Positions 12,785-23,990 of a DNA stretch of 64,000 nt are shown in pieces. The stretch spans positions 434,001 through 498,000 of the forward strand of contig JADANN010000360.1 in the NCBI GenBank assembly GCA_018806985.1, read 5' to 3'. The notes beneath the pieces were generated by a model, which saw nothing but the letters and a program-made list of their open reading frames with translations, searched no databases and had not been told where the DNA came from. Numbering within the stretch: the stretch's first letter is position 1; the number at the start of each line of letters is the position of its first letter. This DNA is from Angiostrongylus vasorum. Its lineage: Eukaryota > Nematoda > Chromadorea > Rhabditida > Metastrongylidae. A program made the translations under genes and the position numbers.

Positions 12785-14225
12785 TCTCGTTCCAATGATT
12801 GTCGAGTGAATCGAATCGGCTCCAGTAAATCTTCCATTATTCCCTATCGCGTTCCAAAGCAGTCCAGTGCGTTCTGCTCGTTCTAGGGACTTAACGAACA
12901 TCATATTCTCTTCCTAGGGTTTTCCTGAAGAACTGGCCATCGGGTTGGTTGTCTTACTGCAGTACGTTTGACATCCGGAAGGATCCAGTCACTAATGGCT
13001 CTTGTCTATTAGTCGTCGTTCATACGCACTATGTGTCCGCCCACCCTATCTTCGACAGTTTCGCGTATAGAACGGCGTCCTTCGTTTTCAATGGAATCAT
13101 AGCAGTCATAGGATACGAAAAATAATGACCGCTTTCCATTTTAAACCAAAATATTTCAGCTCATAGTTAGCTTCATTAATTGCAGTAAAAAACAATAGAA
13201 TCAATATATTTTAACATGATCAAATTGCAGTTTCCTGACCTAGCAAAACATCCCTTTTCCGTAGCACTTCGTCGAAGCTAGTATTTCGAAAGGACGCTTT
13301 AATTCGTCTTCGTCATAACTTGATATAGGTGCGTAAACGACGAAGATTGTCAAAGCCGGTATTGATGCACACCTCTTCAATCGTAAACGTACAATTCGGG
13401 TTGTTAGTTGTTCAAATGAATCGATGTTCATGGACGAACTCGTGTTGACGAGAACGCCGATGCCGCCGACTCCTTTACTGTAGCATGTTCCGAGGAACAG
13501 TTCTTTTCCGGTGTCATAGGATGTGTTGAATGTGTAGCGCCTTCTCGTCATCAACCAATCCAATGACGTCATACCTTATCCTTCTTCCCTTCATGATCAA
13601 GTCCTATATCGAGGGGCTTAGATACCAGTGTGCGTGCATTGCTGCTAAAGATCGCCATCTTAGTCATTCAAGATTTAGCGAGCCTAGAATGCCCCCGATT
13701 ACAGCAGCTTCCCTCGTACTCGTCCTACCAAACACTGCCGGATCAGGGGCTCTATCGGTGTCAGGAGAATGATCTATTTACTGGGTTTAGCGTTTAACAC
13801 CTACGTATAACTTGTTAAGCTCGGAACGTGGGGGGTGAATACAGTCACGGGTAGCTCGCCAGTCTTTTCCAGTGTAGACGAAGAGCCCATTTGTTGGACG
13901 TAATTCCTAACCGCATCCCACATACTACCCTGTCACTCCACTGGAGGCTTTTAGCCGACTTGACTCGTAGAATACAATCCAGGTAAACCAAAGCACACCA
14001 GCGCACCCTTGAGTACGTCTTCGTAAACACAAAACGTATGTCCCAAATCTGCGGAACAGAAACAGGGAGTCCAACCTCCGGATCCACCTGCGTCTCAGAA
14101 AAAGTGTAAGGATGCTTTTCGTCTGCGACTAACCTCCTATCAGCAACCTGGGGATGCGCCACATTGCCCTCGCCACTAACCTGCATGAGATCTCTTTACG
14201 ACGGAGATCCGTGGAAGAAGTGAAC
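12785..14225 (-). mobile_element. RTE-type retrotransposon, internally deleted (copy A)
   Basis: The two ends match the best RTE at 23.99-27.27 kb. The 12790-13090 part aligns with the C-terminal end of that element's ORF. The 13240-13760 part aligns with its endonuclease domain (the motif [15 protein letters not shown] is shared almost exactly), and 13770-14225 with its 5' untranslated leader. The reverse transcriptase centre is missing, leaving about 1.4 kb of an element of about 3.3 kb. Stops break the remaining frame. It is a dead copy. Confidence 0.85.
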
Positions 14226-14269
14226 ATTAGTTTAATTCAAATGGACAGAGTGCGTGCAAGTATCAACAG

Positions 14270-14480
14270 CCGCAGATGCCTGAACGAATTCCTAAGCGAT
14301 CAACACGCAAGGAAGCGAAAATGCTATGCTGGCTGTCAGGACAAAGTACATGGACGTTGTGGTGCCAAATCTGCTAGAATGCTAACCAAATAATGATTAG
14401 ACGCAGCCAATGCAACAAATATTTGCATTCGGATCGTTTCACTAATCACCACAAAAAGGGCCAATTGCAAACATTAAATA
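14270..14480 (+). pseudogene. piggyBac-like transposase C-terminal Cys-rich remnant
   Basis: Plus-strand translation reads RKRKCYAGC, then after a stop and frame disruption QCNKYLHSDRFTNHH. This is the order of the C-terminal cysteine-rich zinc-binding domain of piggyBac transposases (RKRC..C followed by C..C...LH...CF..YH), with several cysteines lost. Two frames are needed and the segment lies just beyond the 5' end of RTE copy A. The match is short, so the family call is moderate. Confidence 0.5.
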
Positions 14481-15189
14481 TTGTAAAATTTTTCGAAGAT
14501 TGTGAAATCGAGCCTTCTTTTCGCATACGCACGCCACAACAACTGTTGGACAGGCCACCGACTGGACATAAAAAGTGTAGCTAAAAGCTTTGCGCGGCAA
14601 AATAAACTAACGAGAACATTATTCGTATATAAATGATAGCATCAGTTTGTACTGAAACGCATGAGTTGTATGGGCCTCATGTTGTGGTCAATGTGTTAAC
14701 GGATAATACCTCAATCTAGGTGTCATCCAAGTGGGAAGACGTCTAGTTTTGGGTCTGTTGCAAAGTTGCTAAGCTTATCCTGTATTCAAAGATAAGGCTG
14801 TTGGCAAAAACTTGCTTCCGACCACCAGCATCCCTGATGAGTTCGTGCACTCCGTCGAATTGTATTTGTCAGCCATCACAATGACGTCTACTATATTTTT
14901 CTATTTCAACACCATCACACCTCTTTTATTCCTTGGAGCATTCGATTGACTTTCTGCCAGAAAAAGAAACCTTGAATAGTTTTAACAGTTCTGTGCTATT
15001 CTTCTTGTGCCAGAGACTGGTTCTATTTCATTCAAACACATGTCCACAAGTAAGTAGTGAAGGATGGTAGCCATCGATAACAGAGACGGTTTGTCTTTAA
15101 CTAGAGAATTTTAGTAGCTGAAGACCTTCTTATAAATAGAATACTCATAGAACAGCCCTTGTGTTATAGTGCTTTAGGTAGAAAACTAA
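14481..15189. other. Intergenic, nothing recognised
   Basis: No gene or repeat could be supported in this AT-rich stretch. Confidence 0.5.
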
Positions 15190-15372
15190 CTGCGAGAAAC
15201 GCAAAGCAGAGGCCTTCGTGGTGCAATGTGTAAAATGGGAGCCTCCGGAATGGGTAATTGTGGTTCGATCTGGGCCGGGACCCAAGTTTTGCGCATATCT
15301 CAGCATCGTTATTATAGTATTTCGCATCACACTCTGCATTGGAAAATCATAGTAGGCAGCAAATAAAAGGTT
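15190..15372 (+). repeat. SINE3 copy, variant subfamily
   Basis: It belongs to a SINE3 subtype with GAGAAACGCAAAGCAGAGGC and a B box TGGTTCGATCTG, sharing CATATCTCAGCATCGTTA and the TAGTAGGCAGCAAATAAAAG end. The same subtype forms part of the inverted pairs at 49.4 and 55.8 kb. Confidence 0.8.
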
Positions 15373-15802
15373 AACATTATGTTAGTAACGTTACCACGTG
15401 CTGATTGTAACCATATACCCGTTCTCTTCCTTCTGCGTTTAACATTGTTATTTCACCGCACCATCACCGTCCTTCGCTTGTTTGCTTTTTCTGTTTCATT
15501 CATCACGACGTTGATGTGACTGATGTGACAGCTTTCTTTACATTGCAGTCACTCTTCGCACTTATTAGCACATGAAATTCGAATTCAAAGATTGAACTTG
15601 AACTGAACTAGCTCCAGACACGCCAGTGCGTGAACAACTCAACATCACCCTCCTACGATGCAACACAAAGAAGCCGATGATGCGGAAGGTCATGAAAATC
15701 TGCTACGCCTCGTTGACCTGCAACGACCAAATGGCGGCTTACTACCTGTATGACAGAGAGAAGGGGAATCAACGAAGTCACGATACAAGAAATTTCGAGT
15801 TA

Positions 15803-16005
15803 TCCTCACTCCATTACCGTCCTGGTATCAAACTAATCGCATGGTGGCAAATCTCCCCTTGATCCACAAGGGCGGCGACTGCCTGTGGTGGTGACGATCT
15901 GGGCAGACTTTGGCCTAGGGTGGCCTCGGGACTCCAGGGAATGGAGATTATGCTGGGGCCCGCACAACTAGTGAAGACGGTCCATTCAAGTAACCAAGTA
16001 TCTTC
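15803..16005 (+). repeat. SINE4 copy, 5'-truncated
   Basis: Only the 3' half is present, starting at CCGTCCTGGTATCAAACTAA and ending in the RTE-like tail ATTATGCTGGGGCCCGCACA. 5' truncation is what target-primed reverse transcription would leave. Confidence 0.8.
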
Positions 16006-16370
16006 ACTCTAGTAGTGTTTCTCTGCTATCGTCTCAACATTTCCTGGAAGAAACAAATCATCTGCCAAGGAAATGTGTTGGGTGCTACACTGGGCCAACG
16101 AATTACTACATCAGGTATGAGGGTAGCTCTCTCGTGCCAACCCTTGGTACCTCATTCTGTGTTCGGTAAGCTACCGAATGCAGCGAGATTTGACAAGCAA
16201 AAAATTCTGAAACAAAGCACAGAAAACCAAATACATGGGATCAACGCAACTCGTGTGGTGCCCATGCAAGACGGAAATGTGCAACCCACAACGATAAGTG
16301 GTTCAACAACCATTCGAACTTGCCGCCCGTTGGGGGAGACTAGTGTCGGTCCCAGCAAGATCGCGGCCTC

Positions 16371-16765
16371 AGCGCACGCGCGTCTCTCGGAGAGGCGTGC
16401 GTTCTTTAGTTACGTGCTGGGCTGCGTGGCGGTTATCGGTGATTCTCTGCAAGGTGGGCGTTTAAGTTATTCATGGGTTGGATCTCTGTATAACTCCGTG
16501 GTGTGTTCAGGACTGCCTAGGTAGTACTGCCTCCGTGTACTGTACCTTAGTTTAGACCGTTTAGCCATGGCTGCTCGCTGTCCTAGGATAGGCATACATC
16601 TAGGTGTTCATCCTACACGAGGTACTAATTCCGTCAATGAATTTAGGTAGTCGATCTGGTAGTGATTATTCATCATTACTGTACGTACCTAGCCAGCTAA
16701 GTAAGCTAAGCTAGTTGAATCGTGTCGATTAAGAAGTAACTCTAGGAGTTGTTAAGACTGACGCT
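16371..16765 (+). promoter_or_regulatory. Putative promoter and 5' leader of the hnRNP gene
   Basis: The 400 bases before the hnRNP start hold a GC-rich imperfect hairpin (CGCACGC ... GCGTGCG, 16371-16403) and then a T/A/G-mixed leader. No canonical TTTCAG was found right before the ATG, so it is unclear if this mRNA is trans-spliced here. A 169-codon open frame over 16015-16524 has no recognisable domain and is treated as non-coding. Confidence 0.35.
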
Positions 16766-17911
16766 ATGGCTGACGAAGGACATGTAAGGTTTATTTGAGT
16801 TTTAATTTATTATTTTTCTCGTGGATGCGTCCGGGGCTGTAGGGTAAGTTTGGTAGGAGGTCGTTTAAAGTCACACAAGAATGACGAGCTTTTTAGAATG
16901 GCAATGCTGCTGGAGATGCCGAGCCGGAGAACTTCCGCAAGATCTTTGTTGGTGGCCTCACCGGCAATACGACGGACGAAGTCATGCGAGAGTTTTATTC
17001 GCAGTTTGGAGAGTTGACTGATATAATCGTGATGCGTGACCCGAACACCAAACGCTCAAGAGGATTCGGATTTGTTACTTTTGCTACGAAAGCAAATGTG
17101 GATGCTGCGATGGCCGCTCGTCCTCACGTGATCGATGGGAAAACTGTGGACCCGAAACGGGCTGTACCGAGAGACGATAAGAACCGAAATGAATCGAATG
17201 TATCCACGAAGCGTCTCTACGTTAGTGGTGTTCGTGAGGACCATACAGAAGAGATGTTTTCAGAATACTTCGGCAAATTCGGCAATGTTGTAAAGTCCGA
17301 AATAATACTTGACAAAGTCACCAACAAACCGCGAGGTTTCGGCTTTGTTACGTTTGACGACTACGACCCCGTCGATCAGTGCGTTCTTCTTCGCAGTCAC
17401 ATGATTAATGGCTTTCGGTGCGACGTCAAGAAAGGGCTTTCAAAAGATGAGATGAACAAAGCACAAAGCAATCGGGATCGTATTGATCGCTTAGGTCGTT
17501 CACGTGGAGATGTACGTGGTGGACACGGCGGGCCAGGAGCTGGTTGGGGAAGCCAGCAAGGCGGAGCGGGTCGTGGAGGTTGGGGACAGCAGGGTGGTTA
17601 TGGTAAAATAGCTGCTTTTGTTGCTTTTTCTTCGTTCTTTATTATGTGTACTGGATATCTTTGTTACAACTTCATCCTTTTTTCACTCAGGTTATGGTGG
17701 CCCACAAGGCGGTGGATACGGACAGCAAGGCGGATATGGAGGATACGGAGCGCAGCAAGGCTGGGGTGATCAAGCAGGATGGGGACAGCAGTCGGGCGGA
17801 GGTTGGGGTGGCCAAAGTGGCGGTTGGGGGCAGCAGTCAGGAGGATGGGGAGCTGGTCAACCGTCCGGGCAACAGCAGTGGGCTAATGCTCAAGGTGGCG
17901 GCAGATACTAA
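16766..17911 (+). CDS. hrpa-1: hnRNP A/B-type RNA-binding protein, two RRMs plus Gly-rich tail
   Basis: Nuclear RNA-binding protein of the hnRNP A1/A2 class, acting in pre-mRNA packaging, splicing choice and possibly telomere binding (family knowledge). Three exons: 16766-16783, 16897-17602, 17691-17911, all GT-AG and phase-compatible; the product is 314 residues. RRM1 has RNP2 KIFVGGL at about 21-27 and RNP1 RGFGFVTF at 61-68. RRM2 has LYVSGV and a second RGFGFVTF. From about residue 190 the protein is Gly/Gln/Trp-rich with repeated GGWG and QQGGYG units, a low-complexity tail. The start was chosen because the 18-base first exon (MADEGH) ends at a GTAAGG donor and joins the RRM exon in frame. 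The layout is that of C. elegans hrpa-1, with a slightly shorter tail. Hikeshi follows closely on the same strand. Confidence 0.95.
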
Positions 17912-18179
17912 TCTGATCTCTTTTGACAGCGTTATGTTTTGTACGTGTTGTGCTATTACACAGTGCTGAGTGATCTGTTTTGTTACCTTTTTTTGTTTTG
18001 TCTTCATAACACTACGAGAGCTGTATTCCGCGCAAGTTCCTCTCGTCATCCTACGTATAGCTCCGATAAATTATTTCGTAATATCCTCATTATTAATTTC
18101 TTGAGGCTTAGCCAACCCTGTTTGAAGGAGTTCCGTCATAATTGTGTTTTAGTGGAATTGAATTATTAAAGTTGGGCTG

Positions 18180-18185
18180 AATAAA
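18180..18185 (+). terminator. Poly(A) signal of the hnRNP gene
   Basis: AATAAA lies 269 bases after the hnRNP stop codon. Cleavage would fall near 18200, about 100 bases before the trans-splice-like acceptor of Hikeshi. Confidence 0.8.
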
Positions 18186-18301
18186 ATTACAATGAGAGCA
18201 TGTTTCTTTCCGATTTGTTTGCAACCTAGTTAGTAAGCGATGTACGTAATCCTATAACAGATAGTGGGATTCGATGCTGAACCATTAAAGGAGGGGATCT
18301 G

Positions 18302-18307
18302 TTTCAG
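18302..18307 (+). promoter_or_regulatory. Putative trans-splice acceptor of Hikeshi
   Basis: A perfect nematode acceptor TTTCAG ends 7 bases before the Hikeshi ATG. No upstream exon is needed to start the protein, so a spliced leader is the likely donor. Its distance of about 120 bases from the preceding AATAAA fits SL2-type processing inside an operon. Confidence 0.7.
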
Positions 18308-18314
18308 GTGTTTA

Positions 18315-21300
18315 ATGAATGAGGTGTTCGGCTTGATAGCAGCTGGAAGGGCGGTGAGTATAGGAAGTTGAACTGAGCAGGGGGCAGGTTTGGCCAAACT
18401 TCTGAGAGGGCCTTCAGTGATATTTGAATTGCGTAGGTCATGTACTATCGTAGTAAGACGACGTGATAGTTAAGCAGTAGATCCAATCGGATTCCGATAA
18501 GGTGCGTTTTGTAGCCATCCCACTTCGTGCAAGTTGGTGAGAGGGAGTTCTTGTGCGAGGTCGAGAATGCTTCCGGTGTCAACCACGTGGTTGTCTTCAT
18601 GACAGGATTGCATCCTTTTCCTGATGGACTAGGTGGATCAGGTAAGGAGATATTGAGAGTGGATTATGGTGTTGTACTGTATCTTGGTCTTTTTTCATTA
18701 GCGATCATGTTGGAACCATATAAATTAGTTCTCTGTGAGCTGTAAGTATTCCAGTGTACGTTCGATGGCCGTCAACTGAGGTACAGGATACGGGGTGGAA
18801 TTATCTGGGTTTCATATCCAATATGAAGCCTAGCGTGATCTTCAAAATAGCACAGGTGAGTTTTTATCCTGTTGATTACCTCATCGTTCATCATCCAAAT
18901 CACCAGGCCTACTATGACACTCTTCATGAGTCACATATATTAACTTTTTATTTGCTGCCTACTACAATCTTCAACGGCAAGGTATTATGTAGAGTACAAC
19001 CACAACGATGTTTAGATATTTGCATAACTCCGGACCGCAGGTGTCTGCGATGGGGATCGAACCCGTTGTTACCCTTTCCGGAAGCTAACGCGTTCACCAC
19101 CACACCATGCGGGTCCTTTGTCTCGCTTTTCTCCCAACTAATTGCTTAGCTACATAGTTATTTGCTAACCGTTTTGTATTCTGACATCACCAGAAGTGTA
19201 ACCACCGTATACGAAAAGCACGAGAAGGTATTTGTTTACACGTATCTTGATACTGTGACTTGGACTTGGACTTGGACTTCTAGTCTGCACTGGTTATCTA
19301 AGCACCAGCATATGCTCCATTTTGCGGAGTTTTGCTTGTTTATCCATCATTATTTTCCCTGGAGTCTCGAGGTTAGGCTGACCAAAATCTGCACCAGGTC
19401 CTCATCAGCGCAGGCAGACGAGGCCCTTGCGGATCAGAAGGAAATTCCCCACCATGTGACTTTGATACCAGGACGGTGGTGGATCTTGGTCTTGATTTAC
19501 TCTTAGCTGGGCTTCTTGACGGAAATGCCGGGCTCCTTTTCAGCAAGTGAAACCCTGCTGTGTGGTGAATCCCCTTGCTGTACATCGCAGCCCGACCCCC
19601 AAGAAGACCTTCCAGCCACGATGAGGCGGTAAACCATTGGGAGTGATACCGTGACTACTAACTTCAAAGTCTTCTTGCATTGGTTTCTTTTTGAAAATAT
19701 TCTCAGCTACGATGAAATTAGCTCGATGACATGTCGTATAATGCTTTTCTAATAGTTCATTTTTCTGAGTTTAATGGTAATTATGCGTGTAATTTGGTTA
19801 CAGACAATGAGGGCATTGTTGAGAATGATGTACGCTGAACGACACAAATAACGAAATAGCTAAATGAAACAGAAGAACCAAAGAGTGTACATGGTGATAA
19901 ATAAAACAGGCTTTACAGTTTCATTGAGCTTTCGAGAATTCCATCGTTGTGCAAAATATTCGTCGGAAGCATATGTGTTATAACAAAAATTAAAATTTCA
20001 ATAAAAGGATAATAAGGAATAAAGCTCTCGGCGTCGATCAATCCCTGAGAGATGCGCCATGCATTCGACTTCACTAAGCATCGTTTGGAGGTCATTGAAT
20101 GCATATCTGGCCTTTACAATGATTCGCGGTGGTCTACCGACGTATCTGTCGAACCAGTGCTCCTATCCTCTCAAGCAAGTTTGGTACCAATTTGCTGAGC
20201 TCGGAGAGATGGAGAACTTGGTGACCCTTGGGAACGGGATTGATCCAATGTGTATTGCAGGGCACCTCCGACCACTGGCTACACGAGCCCTTAGAATTGT
20301 AATAATCGAGGTTTAAAAAAAGGATAGGCAGTAAGTAGAAATTGAGACATTGCGACTTCGACCGGAGCTTGAAAATATTATTGAGATCACTTTTTTAGCT
20401 GCATCTGTCAGAGGTTCGTCATACAGGCATATTTAGCGACGGTATGAGTGTCAGTGCGGTAGGCTCAGTACAAGTAGGGTTAATGGTCGAACCACTTGCA
20501 GCTATTGAAGGAAGAGAAGCAGCTGATGGCACACAAGCCAGCCAGCAGGTAGGTAGAAAGTGTGCACTGTCTCTGTTCTAACTTTTCATGTGCCTTATTT
20601 TTGCTGATTTGTGACGGGAATCGAACTTCATGGTGTCTAAACCACCTCATTGGGTTGGCGACATTGGTATACGTAGGCATTTCTAGCTGCTTCGTTTAAA
20701 AAATTAAGCTTTACTATAATCACTTGACAGATGCTGATGACGCTCTTACTGCAATAATGCTAGCTATTACATATATTTGGAGTTAAAACCAGTTCTTTTA
20801 GTCAACGTTAGGAGAATTTGCTGAAACCGTATTGCGGAACTTGGTAAACCATGTTGAGTCGTACACAACCAGATTGGCGAGATCGGATGGTCAAGGTTTG
20901 TGCACGATTGAACTCTGTTCAAAATGAAGGTGCTTACCGTTCATTTTAATGTACATATGTTGGTTAAAAGGCGCGTATGGCGCAGTGGTCGGAGGTGCCC
21001 AGCAGTGCACATGGAATCGAATCCCTGGCCCACCGAGCCTTCCATCCCTCCGGGGTCGGCAAATTGGTACCAGACTTGTCTGGGAGGATAGCAGCACTGA
21101 CTCGATACGTCGGTATGGCACCGCGAGTGATTCTAAACGCCAGCTATGCATCCAGTCATCACCAAACGATGAAATCGAATGCATGGCGCATCCCTAAGGG
21201 ATTGATCAACGCCGAGAGCTTTATCCTTTATCCATTGTGTTGGTTGAATAATGTTATGTTCAGGCTTTGCTGATTACATTCCCGTCTCGGCGCTACAGGA

Positions 21301-21370
21301 ATGGTATAATAATTTCCGGCGTCGATTTGAGCAGAATCCATATTTCTGGAGATCTATCCGAAACACTTGA
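18315..21370 (+). CDS. HIKESHI: Hikeshi, Hsp70 nuclear import carrier
   Basis: Carries Hsp70 chaperones into the nucleus during heat stress (known role of the family). Six exons: 18315-18353, 18515-18641, 18755-18855, 20399-20548, 20802-20895, 21264-21370; all phases join and give 205 residues against 197 in human. Matching blocks in order are FGLIAAGR (N-terminus), VNHVVVFMTG, PFPDGLGGSVY, GFISNMKPSVIFKIA, SVSAVGSVQVGLMVEPL, FAETVLRNLVNHVESY and the C-terminal WYNNFRRRFEQNPYFWR. The third intron (1543 bases) contains SINE3, SINE4 and SINE1 copies, and the fifth contains a SINE1. Exon 2 begins at a TTTTGTAG acceptor. The gene sits just downstream of the hnRNP gene, probably in one operon. No clear AATAAA was found after the stop. 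Confidence 0.92.
18944..19150 (-). repeat. SINE3 copy in Hikeshi intron 3
   Basis: Minus-oriented SINE3: TATTAACTTTTTATTTGCTG tail first, then CTCCGGACCGCAGGTGTCTG, a B-box complement GGGGATCGAACCCG and the head complement ACCACACCATGCGGGTCC. Confidence 0.85.
19262..19645 (-). repeat. SINE4 copy in Hikeshi intron 3
   Basis: Minus-oriented SINE4. The tail-side ACTTGGACTTGG is expanded into a short TGGACT repeat, and the other end is CCACGATGAGGCGGTAAACC. Confidence 0.85.
20014..20290 (-). repeat. SINE1 copy in Hikeshi intron 3
   Basis: A near-complete minus SINE1, from AATAAAGCTCTCGGCG through GGTACCAATTTGCTGAGCTC to the head complement. Confidence 0.9.
20970..21233 (+). repeat. SINE1 copy with intact A and B boxes, in Hikeshi intron 5
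   Basis: One of the best preserved heads: A box TGGCGCAGTGGTCGG (20978-20992) and B box GGAATCGAATCC (21013-21024). The central block AAATTGGTACCAGACTTGTC starts at 21061, and the tail is GAGAGCTTTATCC. Pol III transcription from it would run in the direction of the host gene. Confidence 0.9.
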
Positions 21371-21849
21371 CGTTATTGTATGTTCTTGGTCTTTTACGTT
21401 CCATTTTCATAAGCGGGCTTCTTCATAAGCGTCGTGTTTCAGCAACCAGCACTCTACATATTATAATACTTTGTTTACTACCAAATAGTTTCACTTTAAT
21501 CGCATTTGACAACCTACCAAAATATTCGGCATTAGCTTAGACATTGTGAGGCTCTGTTAGAATATTCTTGGCTGGAATTAAGGCTATTTTTGACATAGCT
21601 ACTACTTAGAAGTAGTGGAATTCATACTTTGACGGGATCTTCTAGGATTTTCCGAGTAGTTTACAGATGATTTCTTCTTCGATAACCACTGTTCCTATTA
21701 TCGTCTCTGTTAAGGGTATTGTGTACAACGTAGTAAATATTAAAGAAGACACTCATAGTAATGTTGTGTGTTTCAGGTGAACAACAGATATTCCAACGTT
21801 ATGCAAAACACAGCAGAGATTGAAAAACTTTGATGTTTTTTATGGAATT
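21371..21849. other. Hikeshi 3' flank, nothing else recognised
   Basis: This should hold the Hikeshi 3' UTR. No canonical AATAAA was seen; an ATTAAA-like variant is possible near 21739. No other feature was recognised. Confidence 0.4.
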
Positions 21850-22112
21850 AACAGTCGTACACATTACAACCATAACGATACTGAGATGTTTGCAAAACTC
21901 GGAACCGCTGGTGTCTGCGGTGGGGATCGAATACACGCGTTCACCTCCACACCATGCGAATACCTCGTCTCGCCGTCCCTCTCAGCTGTGTTATTGATCT
22001 ATGACCACCGCAGACACCAACGGATTGGAGTTTGGCAAATATCTCAGCATCGTTATGGCTACATTTCACATAATAATCTGCCGGTAAAAAAGAATAGGCA
22101 GTAAGTAGTAAG
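21850..22112. repeat. SINE3 inverted pair
   Basis: A minus SINE3 segment (21850-22005) runs directly into a plus SINE3 segment (22006-22112). Both contain the CACCGCAGACACC region, in opposite orientation, and the right one ends in the family end TAGGCAGTAAGTAG. The two could fold on each other. Confidence 0.75.
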
Positions 22113-22654
22113 TGACTTCATTGTGGTTTAGTCGTACACATTGTTGATGAACCATGTTCTGTATCGCTCTAGGGTACTTATGTCTAGAAGAACTAGGGTG
22201 GCAGTTTGTGCTTATACATAGAGACACGCTAGCGTATGAACTTCTGACTTGGTGATTGAAATCAGGAAGATTTAGCATGACTTCATTGGAGTGGCGGAGA
22301 TGAGAAGACACCCGTTACCATCAACCCTTTCACGAGCATGCACAATGACTTCAATATGTAATCTGCTGCACGTTCCGAACAGTACATCTTGATCTCTATG
22401 CGCATCTCAGTTGCACTCCGACGGCACGCGGTCCGATGGGCCTGCTATGGGGAAGTGGATGCTGTCGCGAAAAGGTTAAACCCTGTTTATGACACTAAAA
22501 AAAAAGATGTTGCTGAGCAGAGTATATAAGCAGTCAGAGGAAAAGACAACGGTTGCGTTTGTACCCTTGTCAATACGAGCTTGGCTGTGAACGTAGATAC
22601 TTGAAAACAGTTAATGAGTCGAAATAGACGTCTACGACTGAAAAGGTATGTGGC

Positions 22655-22965
22655 AACACAGGCTTGCTAAACTCTGTCGTCTACGCCACAACATGACACT
22701 GTGGTGAAGTGTGAAGCGTTCTATTTGGCCTCGGAGAAGTTCTGTAGAGAAGACGATGCCCTGTTTAATGTCAACCTCCACACTAAAGACCACACCTTCT
22801 GTAATGGTTCACTGGTGACTTCAACGTCAAGGCTGGACCCAGCAGATAGTCTGATGAACCCCACAGTGAGACCCATTGATTGGAATGGAATGGACAAAGT
22901 CAATGACTGTTTGACCTTCTCGCGAAGTCCGAAACCATCCATACAAACTCACTATTTCAGAAGCT
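22655..22965 (+). mobile_element. RTE endonuclease fragment (copy D)
   Basis: Plus-strand translation gives EKFCREDDALFNVN and later DWNGMDKVNDCLTF. These match the endonuclease region of the RTE at 26.2-26.4 kb, which carries KKFYREDHTFFKV in the corresponding position. Only this part of the element remains. Confidence 0.7.
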
Positions 22966-23174
22966 GTCTTCTTAATGTTAAGAGATACACCATACCATAG
23001 TAAATCTCAGATTTTGCCTAATACACATTGCTACTGACCTGAAATGTTACGTAAGACGGGACCATCGCTCCCATCCAGCAAGATCTTCATTTCACGGAAA
23101 GCGGAGAAAGTCGCGAAACTCGAGACATATAATCCCAAAACCATCGTAACCCGTGGTTTGGTTAGACAACTGGT

Positions 23175-23260
23175 CCGCTCACGGCTCGTGTAGCGCAGTG
23201 ATTACAGATACCGTGACATAGAAACAGGCTCCCTCGTTCGACCATTTGCTTGAGGAAGAA
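23175..23260 (+). repeat. tRNA-like sequence, possible SINE head
   Basis: GTGTAGCGCAGTGATTAC resembles an A box and CGTTCGACC a degraded B box about 45 bases later. I could not fold a full cloverleaf, so it is more likely a SINE head of another family than a tRNA gene. Confidence 0.35.
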
Positions 23261-23990
23261 AAAGAAGCGTCTAAATCGCATTTTAACGACAGCGTTCGGC
23301 GTTGAGAGGTATCCTTTCGCAATCATAAGATGATAGATTAATGAGAACAACTCTGCGGGTGAACCGTAGAGCACAGTTTTGCAGTGAACAGCACCGGAAC
23401 TATTTCTCTACAAAACTGATCCGTCTTTCCCTTGTAGCCACAATGGTGAATCATAGGAATGGTTTACTGATTCATCGTGCCCCTGTATTGTTGTGCCCGA
23501 GAACAATTAAGCCTTTAAATTTTGAACAAACATCCCGTGATGAACTTCATCCATACAATTAAAGCCGAATTCAAAGATTTTTGCAAATAAAAAAGACTTT
23601 ATATTCTCACAAGATCAAATCCTGGTCTTCTACTGCTTCCAACACTTAAATCTGACGTCGCTTTTGTTTCTTGAAGACTTGTTTCTGACAAAGCCTAAAA
23701 TGAAAATAGCACTTAAGAAATCTTACACAAACTCATAGATCGATAGCGCAGAACTATCAAGTTCTCAACTAGGTCAACAAGTTTAATTATCGAAAAACAA
23801 GTAACGTATGCCATGTGCCGAGCATATAAAGATCAACCGTTACCAACATTTGATTGCTGTCCCATTTTCAGTCATTACGACGGATAGTGGTTATCATACG
23901 AGATATATGCAAAATAAAGACCATCAAAAGAACTAATAAAGTACAGAGAAAACCGAATTCACCTGTATCACCTGTAGTCCCGTTGATCAT
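23261..23990. other. Intergenic, nothing recognised
   Basis: Short ORFs only. The stretch just before the RTE end holds a small repeat of CACCTGTA/TCACCTGTAG, which could be the RTE tail repeat. Confidence 0.4.

Noticed and set aside
16015..16524. 169-codon plus-strand open frame before the hnRNP gene
   Set aside because: No family similarity and no splice link to the hnRNP exons, and a 68-codon open frame lies antisense within it. More likely upstream DNA that happens to lack stops.
20978..21024. Possible tRNA gene (good A and B boxes)
   Set aside because: It is the head of a SINE1 copy; the anticodon and acceptor stems do not form and the same head recurs with the SINE body many times.
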